Shown one piece after another: positions 22,344 to 35,230 of a DNA stretch of 64,000 bases (positions are counted from its first letter, which is position 1; every line of letters begins with the position of its first letter). The stretch comes from Hysterium pulicare CBS 123377 (lineage: Eukaryota > Ascomycota > Dothideomycetes > Hysteriales > Hysteriaceae), in the NCBI GenBank assembly GCA_000467715.1, contig AJFK01001064.1:62001-126000 (forward strand), read 5' to 3'. A program made the translations under genes and the position numbers. Below the pieces are notes generated by a model. The model was not told where the DNA came from. It searched no databases and saw only the letters and a list, made by a program, of their open reading frames with translations.

Positions 22344-25300
22344 CGACTGGTCACCATGCGATTCGACGTTGAGCGCGGAGTGGCCGTCTAGCATGTCCTC
22401 AGCGGCGCATCCAACCCTTCCGCGTAACTGAAGAGATGTGTGGGAGCTCAAAACATGTGTCATTAAGCATCCAGATGGTAACACGTCGGGCTGTGGACAT
22501 GGAGATGTGTGGGGAAGGCTAAGCAGGATTGGGAGTACAGCTTAAGGCTTGATATAAAGAGATATCAGGCATTGGTGGTACAAAGACTATTTGGAGATAA
22601 TACCGAGACTAACTGTTGTCCCATGCGGTTTCTTACACTGAGGATAGCTGAGAAGCTGCTGCTGGCCAAGGGGCGGTGAGAATTGTTGAACGACCCACAG
22701 TCGATTGGCGAATCTAGAAATACAAATGCGACCTTCATTCTTGACTCGAAACCGAAGGCCTTCAGCAAGCTCTGTGGGGGTTATTGACCGACTCGAGCGA
22801 GATCGTCGCCTCGAAACTGATATCTTCATTGTCGTCGGCGATATATGTGCACGTGTGGCGCCGACGGAACTGTACAGAGCTCACTTTCCGGGTCAAAGGT
22901 GGAGGAGACAACTCCACAGATTACGCAGGGTCCTCGAGGCTTATCTCACATCCGGGCTGCACCGTTGAGATGGGTCGAGTTAAGGTGGTTCCCGGACGCA
23001 AGTCATCATTCGTGGTGGTTGATCGTTAGATAAGATTGCTGTGAGAACGCGATAGGAAGCTGGTTGGAGGACAAAACGACGATATCGTGGGACTCTCTGT
23101 CGTGATCCATGCCCCACAAGTCGATACTGCATTTTGCGCATCCAATGTTGATGCAGAATTGTCACGACCGTGCGGCTATTGGTAGCACACGGCAAACCTG
23201 GAGATTTCGTTATCATCTTGGGCCAGATAAGCTATCATGTTTCAGAAGCGGATGTCGGTGAGCAGACCCTTTACTCGGGCTATATATTTTAAGTCCCGCC
23301 TGCTGTTCATTGAAAGGGTTTTAACAACTCGGTGCTTGGAGTTTCGATCGATCTTCCGCTCGCCCTTCCTTTCCCAACTGGTACCTGCATCTCGAACGCC
23401 AAGCTCTAGGCCAGCCCTTATTAGGACCATCACGAAGGAGGATCACGGAGTATGAAACCGGACCGGAGTATTCAGACAACATGATACACGACTCCGAGCT
23501 GCCAATGCTCCTCCCTACAACTTACTCCGAGTGCTCCCTCAAGCGCCAAACTTGGGATGTTGCTGACGATGCGATTATTTCACGTGCAGTTCGGGCATCA
23601 AGTTCGCACACGACCGCAATGCACCTCATCAACACTTTGCCGGGCGCACGGCATCTCATCCCTTTGGAGAAGCTATTTTATCAGTGAGCGGACGGCTTGC
23701 TGATGCTTCAGAGGGCGGCATGAGACTGCTAAGGGTAAATTGAAGAAAGATGATGCAACCCATCCCACGTCCGCATCCCGCGCTCTCATGTTCTCCAGGA
23801 CGACGGCGCCTGGCTTCCAGTCGCTGTCTCCGGAAAACGCCCCTCATTTGAACCCCGAATTGGATCGTCTCCTACGGCTGCTCGCCTTGCCCCGGTCAAT
23901 CAGAATTCCTCAACCAAAGAGGGGGCGCGGCATCCGCGGTATTTGCAGTACAGAGCAGTTGCTCGAATCGAACGCTCATGCTGTACAATTTCGCATACTC
24001 CGTGTTTCTTTGTTATTTCCGCCGCCCGCAGCAGAGGAAGGAGACGACCCGTCATTGCGCTCAACCACTAGTCAACGAGAGGGGGCTTGCTCTAAACGTC
24101 GCGGTCCAGACGTCCTCTCCTGCAGCGACCACGGCGGATTTGTCCAGCGCAAATACCAAGCTTGGGCCACCGGAGTTTATCGGCTGAACGCGGGCCTGGG
24201 CTTTACAGACCCACACTCACCTGCAAGTCAGTCAGCGCAAGGTTCAAGGATCGCTTGCATGATTCAGGGATTGGACCCCCACGCCCTCTGAGCTCTTCTT
24301 TCAGCAGTGACAAGCTTCGACCCAGCGGAAAGGGGGTGATATTCTTCGCCATAAACTCACGCCTAGCACGGCTTTGGCTCCATCGCCAAAAATTAAGCCA
24401 CGCCTCGCTCAATAATTATATTTATGGTCGATTGGATTGGTTGTGTAGGTATGCTGTAGGATCGGCATGTGATTGCCCCGCGACACCGGAAATGGGCTCG
24501 ATCATCGGCGGACTGGAAGATCAGCCCGCTGGTTCATACGCAACGTCCAACCTCCATGACCCGGTAGATCGTGGCAATTACTGACGTCCACATACGCACG
24601 AAATGCTATCGTGGTTTTCATTTTTTCAGATTTGAAAAGACGTGCAGCTGAAGTCATCGTCAAAATAGTGACGAGCATGCATCAGGATTCACCTTAGCGA
24701 TGCACTTCTGCCGCTAATGTCGACGGCTAAAAAGAGCACAACACCAAAGCGGCACCGGTACGCTTTCTGTATCCAGAATGTGTTGAGACATCGGTCTTTC
24801 GAAGGTAGGTACAGTTTTTACCTTCATGGTTTAGACAAGATACCAAGTGCCTCTAACTGGCTCGCCGTTGTTTCGAAAGTACACCAATCGGCCCTTGATC
24901 TCAAGGTCAATATGACTTAGCACGGAAAGAACTTGGAAAGTGAATATATATCTTGCCTATAGAAGTACTTGTTCGTGTGACTTCTGCTTTTGACGGAGAG
25001 AATATCGGCAGGGCATGTGTACTTTTCGTTTATTGATTGAAGCCACCAACATTCCTCTGACAGTTTTTACAGCTTTCCATTATTTCCAGCCACACGTTTC
25101 CGGCACGGTCCAGATACTCAGGGATCTTCCGGGCTAGCGCCGGCTGTCTGGAAATATTCTGATTCAATGCAAGACTTCATCTCGGTACGCTTCTGTGGCT
25201 TTGCTGTCTGAGAGGACGACTTACTCGGATATTGCCATGAACAAGAGCATTTCAAACCCCGAGAACTCTTAACTCTATTTTTTGAAGCTACTATGAGCCA

Positions 25301-27002
25301 ACTTGCACTGGCCTCCTGATGTCGCCTTTGTAAGTGCTCCGATTCGTGGGCGGGCGCGAAACCATAGCTTTTAGAACATGTTAGGGCTGGGCAATACACG
25401 TGCTTCTGAGCACGCGAGTGGAGAATGTCCCGGACAGAAGTGGAGCTTTGATGAGAGGCGTCACAACAAAGACTTGCCGCCTCGGGAATTGTAGGAGCGG
25501 GATGACGGGAATTCCTCGGGTGGTTGTCGGGTGACGGTCAGAATTCCTAGGTAGGTATGCCGTTGAATATCTTGTATTGACGGGCAAAGAGTCGTTGCGG
25601 AGGAGATTCAGGATGTAATATGCAGAACCTGTTGCTAGGGTTTCTATCTAGGTGCTGAGAATCATAAGGAGCAGTTAGCAGTCACGGGCTTGATCTTGAC
25701 ATTTGAAGTTGTCCAAAACAGGACAGCAACCTTAGAAGCTTTTGTGATGGTGCTAGAAAGCGCCTCTGATTCAATTGGGACTGCGCTCCGTATTTGGATT
25801 TTGCTTTGGCATATGAGTCGCATAGCGAGATCCACTGTTCCTCCCTCTAGCCACGAGGTAGCATTTGAGGCAATTCACTAGGGAAGAAGCGGTCCAGTGG
25901 AACTGGCAAATGAGCCTCTGGATCGATATACAGACGCCAATAGAGTGCTCAGAATATAGTTTTGCGACCAGGTCATGATTTTCCGAAAGCTCTAAGTCCA
26001 GATGAACGCATTTCGCCATCAGAATTATAGGCCTTCGCTACCGAAGGAAACAACCCAACCCACCACATCGCTTTGTCGTCGAAGTCGTAGATCGATGCAC
26101 CGGCTCGGTTCCTTGGCGGGTGGTGCGTCGTAGAAAACTCACGCCGCAGTGACAATCACAAGTAAAAGTGGCTCATAGTCCCTTCTTTCTAAACGCCCTT
26201 TCCGCCTCAACCCCCATTTCAGCACCGAGAAAACCATATCACAACTTCACCTCGCTCTCCACATTGATATATCCGGCTGCCAGCGGCCTGCAACGAGGCT
26301 TCGCCAAGGATCGCATATTCTGCCGCACGGGTTGCTCTCTCGACCATCGACAGGGTATTTCGGCTGGTTGCATCGAAGCGTCCTTTCCCGCCTCTTCCCT
26401 TTGCTTTTCTGCTGTATGACGCAGCAAACCTCTTGCTCTTTTACTCGAGGTGACCACAGCGACCGCCGTCGCGCTCGCCGGCATCCGTTTTCATCGCCGC
26501 GTTGTCGGACTACCACACCCAGAACACACCAGAACACTCCCAACACTCCCCATCCCCAGCGCATTTCATCTCCATCCGCAGGGTCCCTTGCGACCCACTC
26601 TGTCGGCTTAGCATCCTGGAGACTCTAGTGCCACAAGCCACTCTGACTGGTCGTGTTCGGTCGGAACCCCCACATCGACACGAACGACTCCGCCCAAGGC
26701 CACTCACGGCGTCGCAAAGAACAGCTGCCAAGGGTGGCTAGTCCAGTCGCAGCTTGCAGGGCCGGACGCACTAGTCCAGCTTTTCAAATTGTCCCCGACC
26801 TAATTGCTCACCCATCAAACCGCCTGCTGCCACCACCGCCCGCCGCAACGGGCACCTCTCCATACAATCCACTTGTTGGCCCCGTGGGAGGAAGCAAAAG
26901 CAACAACTCAATTGAATAGCTGTTCTGCAGGTCGCAAAGCACTGACAGCTCTGGTGGTGCACTTGGATCCCCAGGATTCTTGCGCAAACACGGTCGGCAG
27001 TA
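22344..27002. other. long gene-poor region and leader upstream of the GATA gene
   Basis: About 4.6 kb without a nameable gene. Frames at 22829-22587 minus, 23216-22980 minus and 23740-24291 plus lack motifs; the first has some protein-like character (RFRVKNEGRICISRFANRLWVV). From about 26170 to 27000 the plus strand is pyrimidine-rich and C-rich, as in long 5' leaders of fungal regulatory genes, and holds several short upstream open frames. Most of the promoter and leader of the AreA-type gene probably lies here. Confidence 0.5.
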
Positions 27003-29940
27003 ATGTCTCTGGGGCAATATGGGGAGCAGCGTGGGGGAAACCTGCACGCTTCTGCCCTTTCCGACTTCGACGCACCCCCCATTGGAGGATTCAGCGATCC
27101 ACGGTCCTTTCATACATCATCTTCTCCTAGACACGTTCGGCTCCCTCCAGATCATTTCAACTCTTCGGAATCGTCCTCCACCATCCAATCCCTCACATCC
27201 GCGAGCACGTTGGACAGCAAACTGGAGCTCTCACCTTCAGAAGCCGCTGCTCGGAGGGGTATGCTGGGAGACTCGATCTTTCCAACTCTTCAAAACGATG
27301 CGTCGATAGACCTTGAGAGCCCTGAAGAGATGCAGAAGAACGATCCTCTAGCAACGCAAATATGGAAATTATACAGTAAAGCTAAAACCCAATTACCAAA
27401 CGCGGAGCGCATGGAAAATTTGACCTGGAGAATGATGGCTATGAGCATGAAGAGAGCTGAGCTTGATCGCAAAGGGTTCGTCATGACATCTCACCCAGCA
27501 TTTGTTTGGCATGATGGCTGTTATTGTATTATGCTGACTCGACAATGCATTTTCCAGTCTGTCTCGACAAGTGAATGTGAATTCAAGTATGAGCCCTCCG
27601 AGCACGACTGCGGCAGCATCAGCCTCAAGGAGCGCACCCAGCGGAATAGCGCAGCTCCGCAAATCAATTGATCAGCAAGGCCAATCGCAACCACCTCATC
27701 CAGACGCCATGAATTTGGACGATTTTATATTTCCATCGTCCGTTGCCTCTCCAGCAGGACTATCTCCTTCTCCTTCGGCCGAAAAGGCAATTTCCTCCAA
27801 TGCCACAGCGCCAGCGATCCCAATACGGAGGACTTCCCAACTGGCCGATCAGTCTCTACATCTTGCGCGCGCATCAGCTCCCTCAGTACCTCCAACCATC
27901 ACACGCGAGAATGAGTTCGGCTATATACAACGCCATGTGCGCAAAACAAGTATTGATGAACGAAGGGTGAGTCTGAATTCTGCTTTGAGATTGTAGCAAC
28001 CTAAACTTAGACTAACCCTGTAGCAGCCTCGAAAGCGCCCAGCAGAGCAATCCCCTCAAGTACCCGCTGTCAATAGCATCATGATCCCTAATGAACCCGA
28101 GGCAGAAGCAGCACTTAACCACTACACATTGGACCAGCCCATGCAGCCACCTAGCTTTCAGCCCCACGCACCACACCCCCAAGTGCCATTTACCATTGAT
28201 ACCTTTCAACTTAATGAAGACCCTATCATCAGTTCCGCTGGCCCCTTTCAGCAGAATTTCTCATTTTCTCCTGTTGGATCACCTCTTATGAACCAAGCTG
28301 GCCCCTACTCCACCATGTATAATCCTCACTCCATGACTTCATCGCTCAACTCCGCTGACTACTACTCCCCTCCTGGCTCCGCGTATCCTTCGGCTGTATC
28401 AACACCTCAGCCGATTCAAGAAGGCAGTGAGATGTACTTCGATCGTAATGGATTGGACATCCGGCAACATGGCATGTCGCAATACGGACCACATCGACCG
28501 TCGAACCTATCGAACTCGGTACAAGCGCAATACATATTTAATCCAAATGGCGATTCTTTATTCAGTGCCGTCACGAATTCCGCACCTCCAGCACCCTTCT
28601 CAGCGCCGGCCTTCCCTCAGCCTGGACATGTAGACCCATCGCATGTTCTACATCATGGTCTTCCAAACGGAGGGCGTGGCGAAAGTCTGCAAATCCCTCG
28701 TCACGAAAATATGTTTTCGTTCGGCGCCGAATCGGACGGTGAAGACGAAGAAGGCGGTGCGTTTGCAGACAGGACAATGCCAACGCAAGCCGAGTACTCG
28801 CCAATGGACGACGGGTCAATGGACTTTAGCGCTGGATTCCAATGGGAGACGAACCTGTCGAACCAATTCAATCCGGTGCCGGCGAGGTACCCAGCCGGAC
28901 CCCCACGAAAGACGGTGACTATTGGACCGACGGAAATGGTGCCTTCGCCGCAAGATCATTGGAGTCCAGGAGGCAGCCTGGGCCGAACTCACGGCTCTGC
29001 AGCGTCCGTCAGCGACATCCGTAACAGAAGCAGTGATCCTAGACGGCATGGGAAAATACCCCGCACCAGCTCGACCCCGAATGCGGCTGGGCTCGCCCAT
29101 GCCCAAGGAATGCATCAGCGACCACAGTCCTCACCTAGCTCGCCGCCAGAATCAGGCTTCAGCTCCGCAGCTCCCTCGCGTCCTGTCAGTCCCGGGGGTA
29201 CAAAGCAGGGCGATCAGAATGGAGTGCCTACGACGTGTACGAACTGCTTTACCCAGACGACACCGCTTTGGCGACGCAATCCGGAGGGCCATCCATTATG
29301 TAATGCCTGTGGCCTCTTCTTGAAGTTGCACGGCGTTGTTCGTCCGCTTTCCCTAAAGACGGATGTCATTAAGAAGCGGAACCGTGGCAGCGGCAACACC
29401 GCTCCTGTCGGCGCGGCATCGACGCGATCATCGAAGAAATCCTCCCGTAAAAACTCACTTGCACAAACTCCCGTCACAACGCCCACTTCAGGGAAAGCCA
29501 GCGGCGGTGATTCGGAATCGCCAAAGTCGACGGACTCGGGAGGTACAGGACCTACTAACAACAACGCGTCGAACAACGTGTCCGGTGGAGTGCCAGGCAT
29601 GAAGAATGGCGGTGTCATTCCCATTGCACCTGGACCGCCGAAACCACAAGCTGCTCCCGCGGTCAATCCAGCTCACAACCGTGGTGTCAATGTAGCGCCG
29701 AAACGAATGCGCCGACAGAGTAAGAGCGGCCCGCAAGAGCTGGAAATGGCAGACGCCGATGATACAGCTGGGAGGGCACCGGCACCTCAAGCAATGAGGA
29801 AGAAGGATGGACCGTCGCTCGTCCAGAGTCCTATGGGAGCCCCAAACCTTGGCAGTCTTCCTATGGGTGCCATGGGCCAAGGTTTAACAACCGGCGTGAG
29901 CGGCCCCCAGGAGTGGGAATGGTTGACTATGAGCTTGTGA
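27003..29940 (+). CDS. areA: AreA/NIT2-type GATA factor, nitrogen metabolite regulator
   Basis: Three exons (27003-27475, 27558-27966, 28024-29940) give 932 residues. The N-terminal block [45 protein letters not shown] is the AreA signature. One GATA zinc finger, C-x2-C-x17-C-x2-C from Cys699 to Cys723 ([25 protein letters not shown]), is followed by the basic [19 protein letters not shown]. The extreme C-terminus EWEWLTMSL matches the family's conserved tail, which in AreA meets the co-repressor NmrA. In the family it activates genes for secondary nitrogen sources when ammonium and glutamine are scarce. The second intron ends in TAGCAG, a tandem acceptor, so isoforms with or without Gln295 are expected. 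Long disordered Pro/Ser/Asn stretches lie between domains. Confidence 0.96.
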
Positions 29941-31546
29941 CGCTTTCAGGCTTTACATTTCCCTAAACTAGACTCAGAGCACATGGGGTAGAATTTGTGC
30001 ATCATACCAGGTGTGGAGCTCTGATAAGGATACCAGTCGTTTTGCTCGTGCATTGCAATTTCATAGGTTCGGGAGTTAGGAGTTCTCACACATGGGGTAG
30101 GTTAGGGCGGTTGCACTTGAGCGTTGTTGTTTGAAGACCTTTTATCTGTCTTTACCATGAGTACGCCATGTCATGTTTTCTATCCCTTCGATTTTGATAC
30201 CTGTCACTTTTCATTTATACCAGTTTTGTTTTGCCTTATTGCTGGTAGACTTGTTTTTATTTCTTTTCCATTCGTCCTCTTTCTCCCTACACATCGGATA
30301 TGCTGAATATGGTCGTCGGCTGGGTGGAGGAGGCAGGCGCTCCATCATAGCTGGACACCGCCTAATAGGGCGAGAAGTCCATCTGAGCTTCTCCCCGTTG
30401 CCGGCAGGGCTCCCGGCTTCGTAGATGTGTCTTTGGGGGATGGAAGTATTACCGTGCCTGAGTCTTTTGGCATAATGAGCTAATCGCGGGGGGTTTTCCT
30501 TGGCCCGATGAGCTTTTTGTTTCGACTGCTTCTGTTGTTTCTAGGCTTGGAAAGCGAGAATGCGACTCGTTTCGTATCTGCGGTCATGCTATCGGGAGGA
30601 GATTTTAGATTGGGAGAGCGGTGGTGGACGGAATGGACCATCGAAGCGCTCGAGGTTTGATAGATGAGGCAAAGCAAAGCAATGGAAATACACACATTAA
30701 TGAGCAACCAAACTCGCAAAGAGCATATTTCCCTGTACTATCTAGGTACTTAAAGCAACCCGTGCGCGAAAAAAATACTACTGTTTCGAACACTGGGCGT
30801 GACGTGCGTGATATAACTCGACTCTCGATGTTCTTCCCCTTGGTCGGATCGTTCTCCCGCTCCAACGACCCGCGATAATTATGAAAACGCTGTTATATGT
30901 CTAACACCACGGGCCGATATCTCTACCTCTTACTCGTTGGATTTCTCTGAGTATAGTTAGCATGTTCATACAAAGACTAGGTGTGCTAATGCATTTCCGG
31001 ATGGGAACTCGGCAGAACACGAGGTGGGCGGGCTCGAGAAGTGATTGCCTGTCAATAGCGGTATGTGGACCAGGGGAAGTGAGATATAAGGTTTATGCAG
31101 GTGCTATCGAGATGCGGCTCTTCATTTTATACGTCCGGATTGCAAGGTGCCCCTTTCTTATAGGGCCCCATTAAGAAAAGCTTTTCGCGAAGTGACGAAG
31201 TAGAGCACAGCGGTGTAGATATGAAGACTCCGATGATAAATTTCGGGGACACACTTGAAGGGTTCCTACCTGAGCAGGGTCCAATTTCTATTCCTCGTAG
31301 GATACCACAACTATCTATGTGTCCGTCTTCTCACACATACAACTTTGCTTTGGTCAATTTACCTCTGCTTTCCTAATTCGGCAGTCTCACATTTCCCCGC
31401 CAATCCCTAACCCCCCGGCAAGTGCAGCTTGGACCACAAAACGTCACTCTTTGGTAAAATCACCCAAACATCTCTGACGTTGCTGCATCTTGACACCGAC
31501 CACCACTTCGACCACTGGAAACAAAGTCTGTGGAACATCGAACATC
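29941..31546. other. 3' flank of the GATA gene and promoter of the DJ-1 gene
   Basis: T-rich 3' region at 30120-30300, then mixed sequence. No gene, RNA or clear repeat recognised. Confidence 0.5.
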
Positions 31547-32473
31547 ATGCCAAAAGCACTTATCCTCATTGCTGACGGCTCCGAGGAGATTGAGTTCGTC
31601 ACGCCTTACGACGGTACGTTTTTCCACACAAAACTGAGGCCGCGGTACAACCCCAAATTGCGAAGAAAGACTTACTGATACGTTGCACGACAGTTCTCAC
31701 GCGTGCGGGAGTAGAAGTCACATCAGCGGGTGTCGAGCTCAAGAATGGGACTCATGCTGTGTACGTCTCACTGCTCTAGTCTTCGCTGCACTTAAGTACT
31801 TGTCTCCACTTCTTCATTCAGCACATCTCACTTTCTCACACTGGCACTCCCATCTTCAACCATACATACTCACCACCTCGCCTCCCAGCTGCTCTCGCAA
31901 CGTCCGCATCATCCCCGACCACCCAACCCTCTCGTCCGTCCCCAGCGCCTCCGCTCACGAACACTACGATGTCCTGATCCTTCCCGGCGGCGGTCCTGGC
32001 GCTGCGACTTTCTGCGGCTCTGATTCAGTTCTGAAACTCATACACGAGTTTCGCGCGCAGGGAAATAATGTGGCTGCCATTTGCGCAGGAACGACGGCGT
32101 TGGTCAAGAGTGTGGATAAGCATGGCGGAAAGGGAGAGCTGGCTGGAAATGGAGGCGAGGTTGAGGTGACGAGTCATCCGAGTGTCAAGGGGGAGATTGA
32201 GGAAGCGGGATGGAAGTATAGTGAGGAAAGGGTGGTCATTAGTGGGAAGGTGGTTACTAGTCGAGGGTAAGTGAGGCTTTTCTTCGTAGTTTATAAGCTG
32301 TGGAGAGAATTGGAGAAGACTCGATAATCGCTCTGTGGGGCAAAGACTGACGTGCGTGAATCTCTAGCCCTGGCACTGCTCTCCTCTTTGCCCTTACACT
32401 CGTCGAGCTCCTCTGCGGAAAGGAGAAGCGAGACGAGGTTGCTCCGCCCATGATTCCTCCAGCAAGCCTATGA
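31547..32473 (+). CDS. DJ-1/PfpI family protein
   Basis: Four exons (31547-31613, 31694-31760, 31889-32266, 32368-32473) encode 205 residues. The fold is complete: MPKALILIADGSEEIEFVTPYD with the conserved Glu16, HYDVLILPGGGPGA, the nucleophile elbow VAAICAGTTAL with Cys110, and VVTSRGPGTALLFALTLVELL near the end. In DJ-1 proteins this Cys/Glu pair supports glyoxalase/deglycase-type chemistry or redox sensing; which one applies here is not decided by sequence. No targeting signal, so likely cytosolic. Exons 1 and 2 are both 67 nt and the second intron is 128 nt. Confidence 0.93.
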
Positions 32474-32768
32474 TCAACTCACAAGCTCGATGCACTTCAC
32501 TGCACAAATTTATTCAGTGCATATATTTACGGCGAATACCCTATCTGGTTTACATTACTTTGGAGCGTTATGGCAGGCTGGACCGGAGCGGTGAAGGAAT
32601 AAACAGTCAGACATTGTGGAGGATCGGGGGGGAAGTCTGCTTTCCTCTCTTTCTCATCCGACAGTAACTAGACTCCAGGGAGGGGGCTAAGGATGTAGAT
32701 ACATACTGATTATCTAAAAGCAAATTCACCATGCTTTCACGAGCTTGACATACATACCTAGCCTAAGA

Positions 32769-33994
32769 ATGGCGCAGAAAAAGGGCTCCTCCACCGAGGT
32801 GCGAACGGTGATGCCTCTGCACCAGAATAGCATGTAAGTGACTGCGTTAAACGCCAGACCTTGCTGCACACTTCAGAGCATCATTTACGTTCTCCCAATC
32901 CACGACAGCCCCTCTCTCATCAACGGCATCATCTACGTCCTCCCTCGATCGAGACGGCTTCAACGATAGCAACAAGGGCACAAGCTTGAGGGATGACGAA
33001 GATAAAGACAGACGCGAATAATGGCAACAGTCCCAAAGGCGACGACAAAAAAAAAGACCACGATTACCCGCTACCAAGTTTGCTGTAGTCTGCGACCGAG
33101 CGCGATTCGGCTTCCATTACAAATGATGCACATCTCGGAAGCGGCTCCGCTCCCGGAGAGGGTCATAGAAGCCTTAAGAGCTATCAGCTCCAGCATTTCA
33201 ACAAGGCTTACGCTGGAAAGAGCTTCCATCTCGACCACTTGCTATTTGGTGGGAAGAAGCTAATTTCCTTTTTGACGCCAAACGCGCGGAGTCTTCGTAC
33301 GCGTGATGAAGATGATCCTCTTTCCGTCTCGGACTTTCTCAACCTCTCGTGGACCAACTCGTCTACATATGGTCCCTATAGCATTCTGTTGGTATCTACC
33401 GGCTTACCATCTACCGCACGAATGCCTTGGCGTCTACCACAGCGAGGGATCCTTGCTGGGTATACGTCGGAGGCGCAACCTCTAATGGACAATGCAAATC
33501 CAGAGCCCTGGGATACAGCACAGCCAGGGCGACCACGTTAGCAGGAAAGTTGGTGCCAAGAGAAAGCCTTTATCTCATCCTCCAGGTCTCGTCTGCTAAT
33601 GCTGGTTACACGAATAATACAAACCAGACGCGCGAAAGATTCTCTTCGCGGACCTCCTGAGAACAGAAACAAATAGATCGAGGGAATATCAAACATCCTC
33701 TCCGCTTCTCTCATTCTCTCATGTTTATCAGAGTTTCTCTGTTTGACCAACGAGCGCCTCCGCTCTCTCCTGAACCACCAATTCGAACAGACGGTACAAC
33801 ACCCCTCTTTCTCTGCTCTCATCGTCTCCTTGGAGACCCAAACATTTCTACCAGTCGTGCCTATTGCCCCCATTCTAACCCTGAACGAAGCATGGAGAAA
33901 TGGAATGTGCGTCGATGAGATCGAGTCGGGGGAGTTCTGGGCTCAGTGGAAAGCCGGAAGGTATGCACAGCAGAAAGAGCGAGAAGAAGAGTAG
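32769..33994 (+). pseudogene. decayed paralogue of the GIY-YIG-like gene at 17.8 kb
   Basis: Pieces of one protein family appear in order but in different frames. A first exon at 32769-32833 joins over a GTAAGT...TTCAG intron to ASFTFSQSTTAPLSS. Then LPATKFAVVCDRARFGFHYK matches LPAHEFAVLCDRIRFDFGFD of the 17.8 kb gene. DPLSVSDFLNLSWTNSSTYGPYSILLV matches its PLSCTDLTRLLWSHSKNHGCYGILLT, and DPCWVYVGGATSNG matches DLCWLYVGSSASNY. At least three frame changes or stops separate these, one beside an A9 run near 33050. An open stretch 33743-33994 (LNEAWRNGMCVDEIESGEFWAQWKAG) may be the old C-terminus. Some breaks could be unrecognised introns, but not all have splice signals. Confidence 0.55.
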
Positions 33995-35230
33995 GCGTTG
34001 GTTGGTGACCTTTCCTGTCCTCCAGCCGGCCTTCGCTTTGGAGGCTGTAATAGGCAGGCTATGCGGGGCGATAGAACTACCAAAAGTTGCAGTTAGATAA
34101 AGAGCCAAGAGGCCGAGATACTGCGATATGGTGGTTGAGCGGCTGATGATTTGGATTGGAGATGTTATTCTGCTGGGAGGAGTATGCTGGTATGGTTTCA
34201 GTGGGTGATTTGATGAGGGTGACGGTTGAGGGATGCACAATGGGATAAGAGTGGGTATATTTCAGTGCCATGATTCAGCGATGTGGCGGATTTACAAAAG
34301 AGTGAGGTAGCATGTATTGTAGTCGATATTGTGATAGTCGAAGTGAGTTTACATAAAACTCTGATTCTGAATAGAAGTAGGCATGTATGAACTTTCAAAG
34401 TATCTTTCAAGACGGATCCACGGAGGTGTTATGGTCATTGGAGTGGTGTGTGAGGTACTTTGATATGTCATGGCGATCATATCTCGCTAGGATAACCAGA
34501 CTGCACTCTGCGACTCTGATTAAATTTATAATTCGTCGATACGAAGGAGTACACATAATTTTCAGCTCTGGTGGCTGCTGGATCTAGGATATATCAAAAG
34601 GCCAAGAAACTGCGTAAAGTAGCACCGGTCTTAAGGTTCTAGTATTTCTAGTCCTCGGATTGTGTTACTGGTGAAAAAGATAAGCAAAAGGCTCTCGACC
34701 TGGTGGAAGGTTGATGCACGGTATTGAGTATACGAGGAGGAAAGACCAGGAGAGGTTTGTGATTCAAGGGAATATAGTAATTAGCATATAAGACTAACAA
34801 ACGGTCTACCCTCAGAAGACACAGTCTCTGACAAGCAGAGCTAGATGGTCAATGAAAGAAAAATTCAGGACATAAAGAGTAGTCTGGCGCTGGCTGGAGA
34901 CTTTTTTTGGGAAGCGTACCGACGGTGCTGTGATGTAGGTGGCATGAGTGGCCAAGTAATCTTCTCATAAGCACTTGGCTGATGAGGATAGGTAAGACAT
35001 AGGGGCTAGAGGCATAGATTAGAACATGGTGGGATTCATCTAGATATGCCGTCGTAGTCCTCCCTCTAAGAGACTCTCAAGTAATAAGCTCCTTCTTCAA
35101 CCCGATCACCATACCTCTACAGATCCTAATCCCACATCTAGACCTAGGCTAGACCAGCATTTCCTGTTCCCATTTCCATTGCCTCGACCGAAAACTCCAT
35201 ATACGCCTCATCTCAACATTAGCATTCCAC
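33995..35230. other. intergenic, nothing recognised
   Basis: About 1.2 kb between the pseudogene and the convergent end of the MFS gene. Slightly AT-rich, with no open frame or repeat of note. Confidence 0.5.

Noticed and set aside
26168-27130. Several overlapping open frames before the GATA gene
   Set aside because: Low-complexity C/T-rich frames without motifs, best read as leader sequence with short upstream frames.
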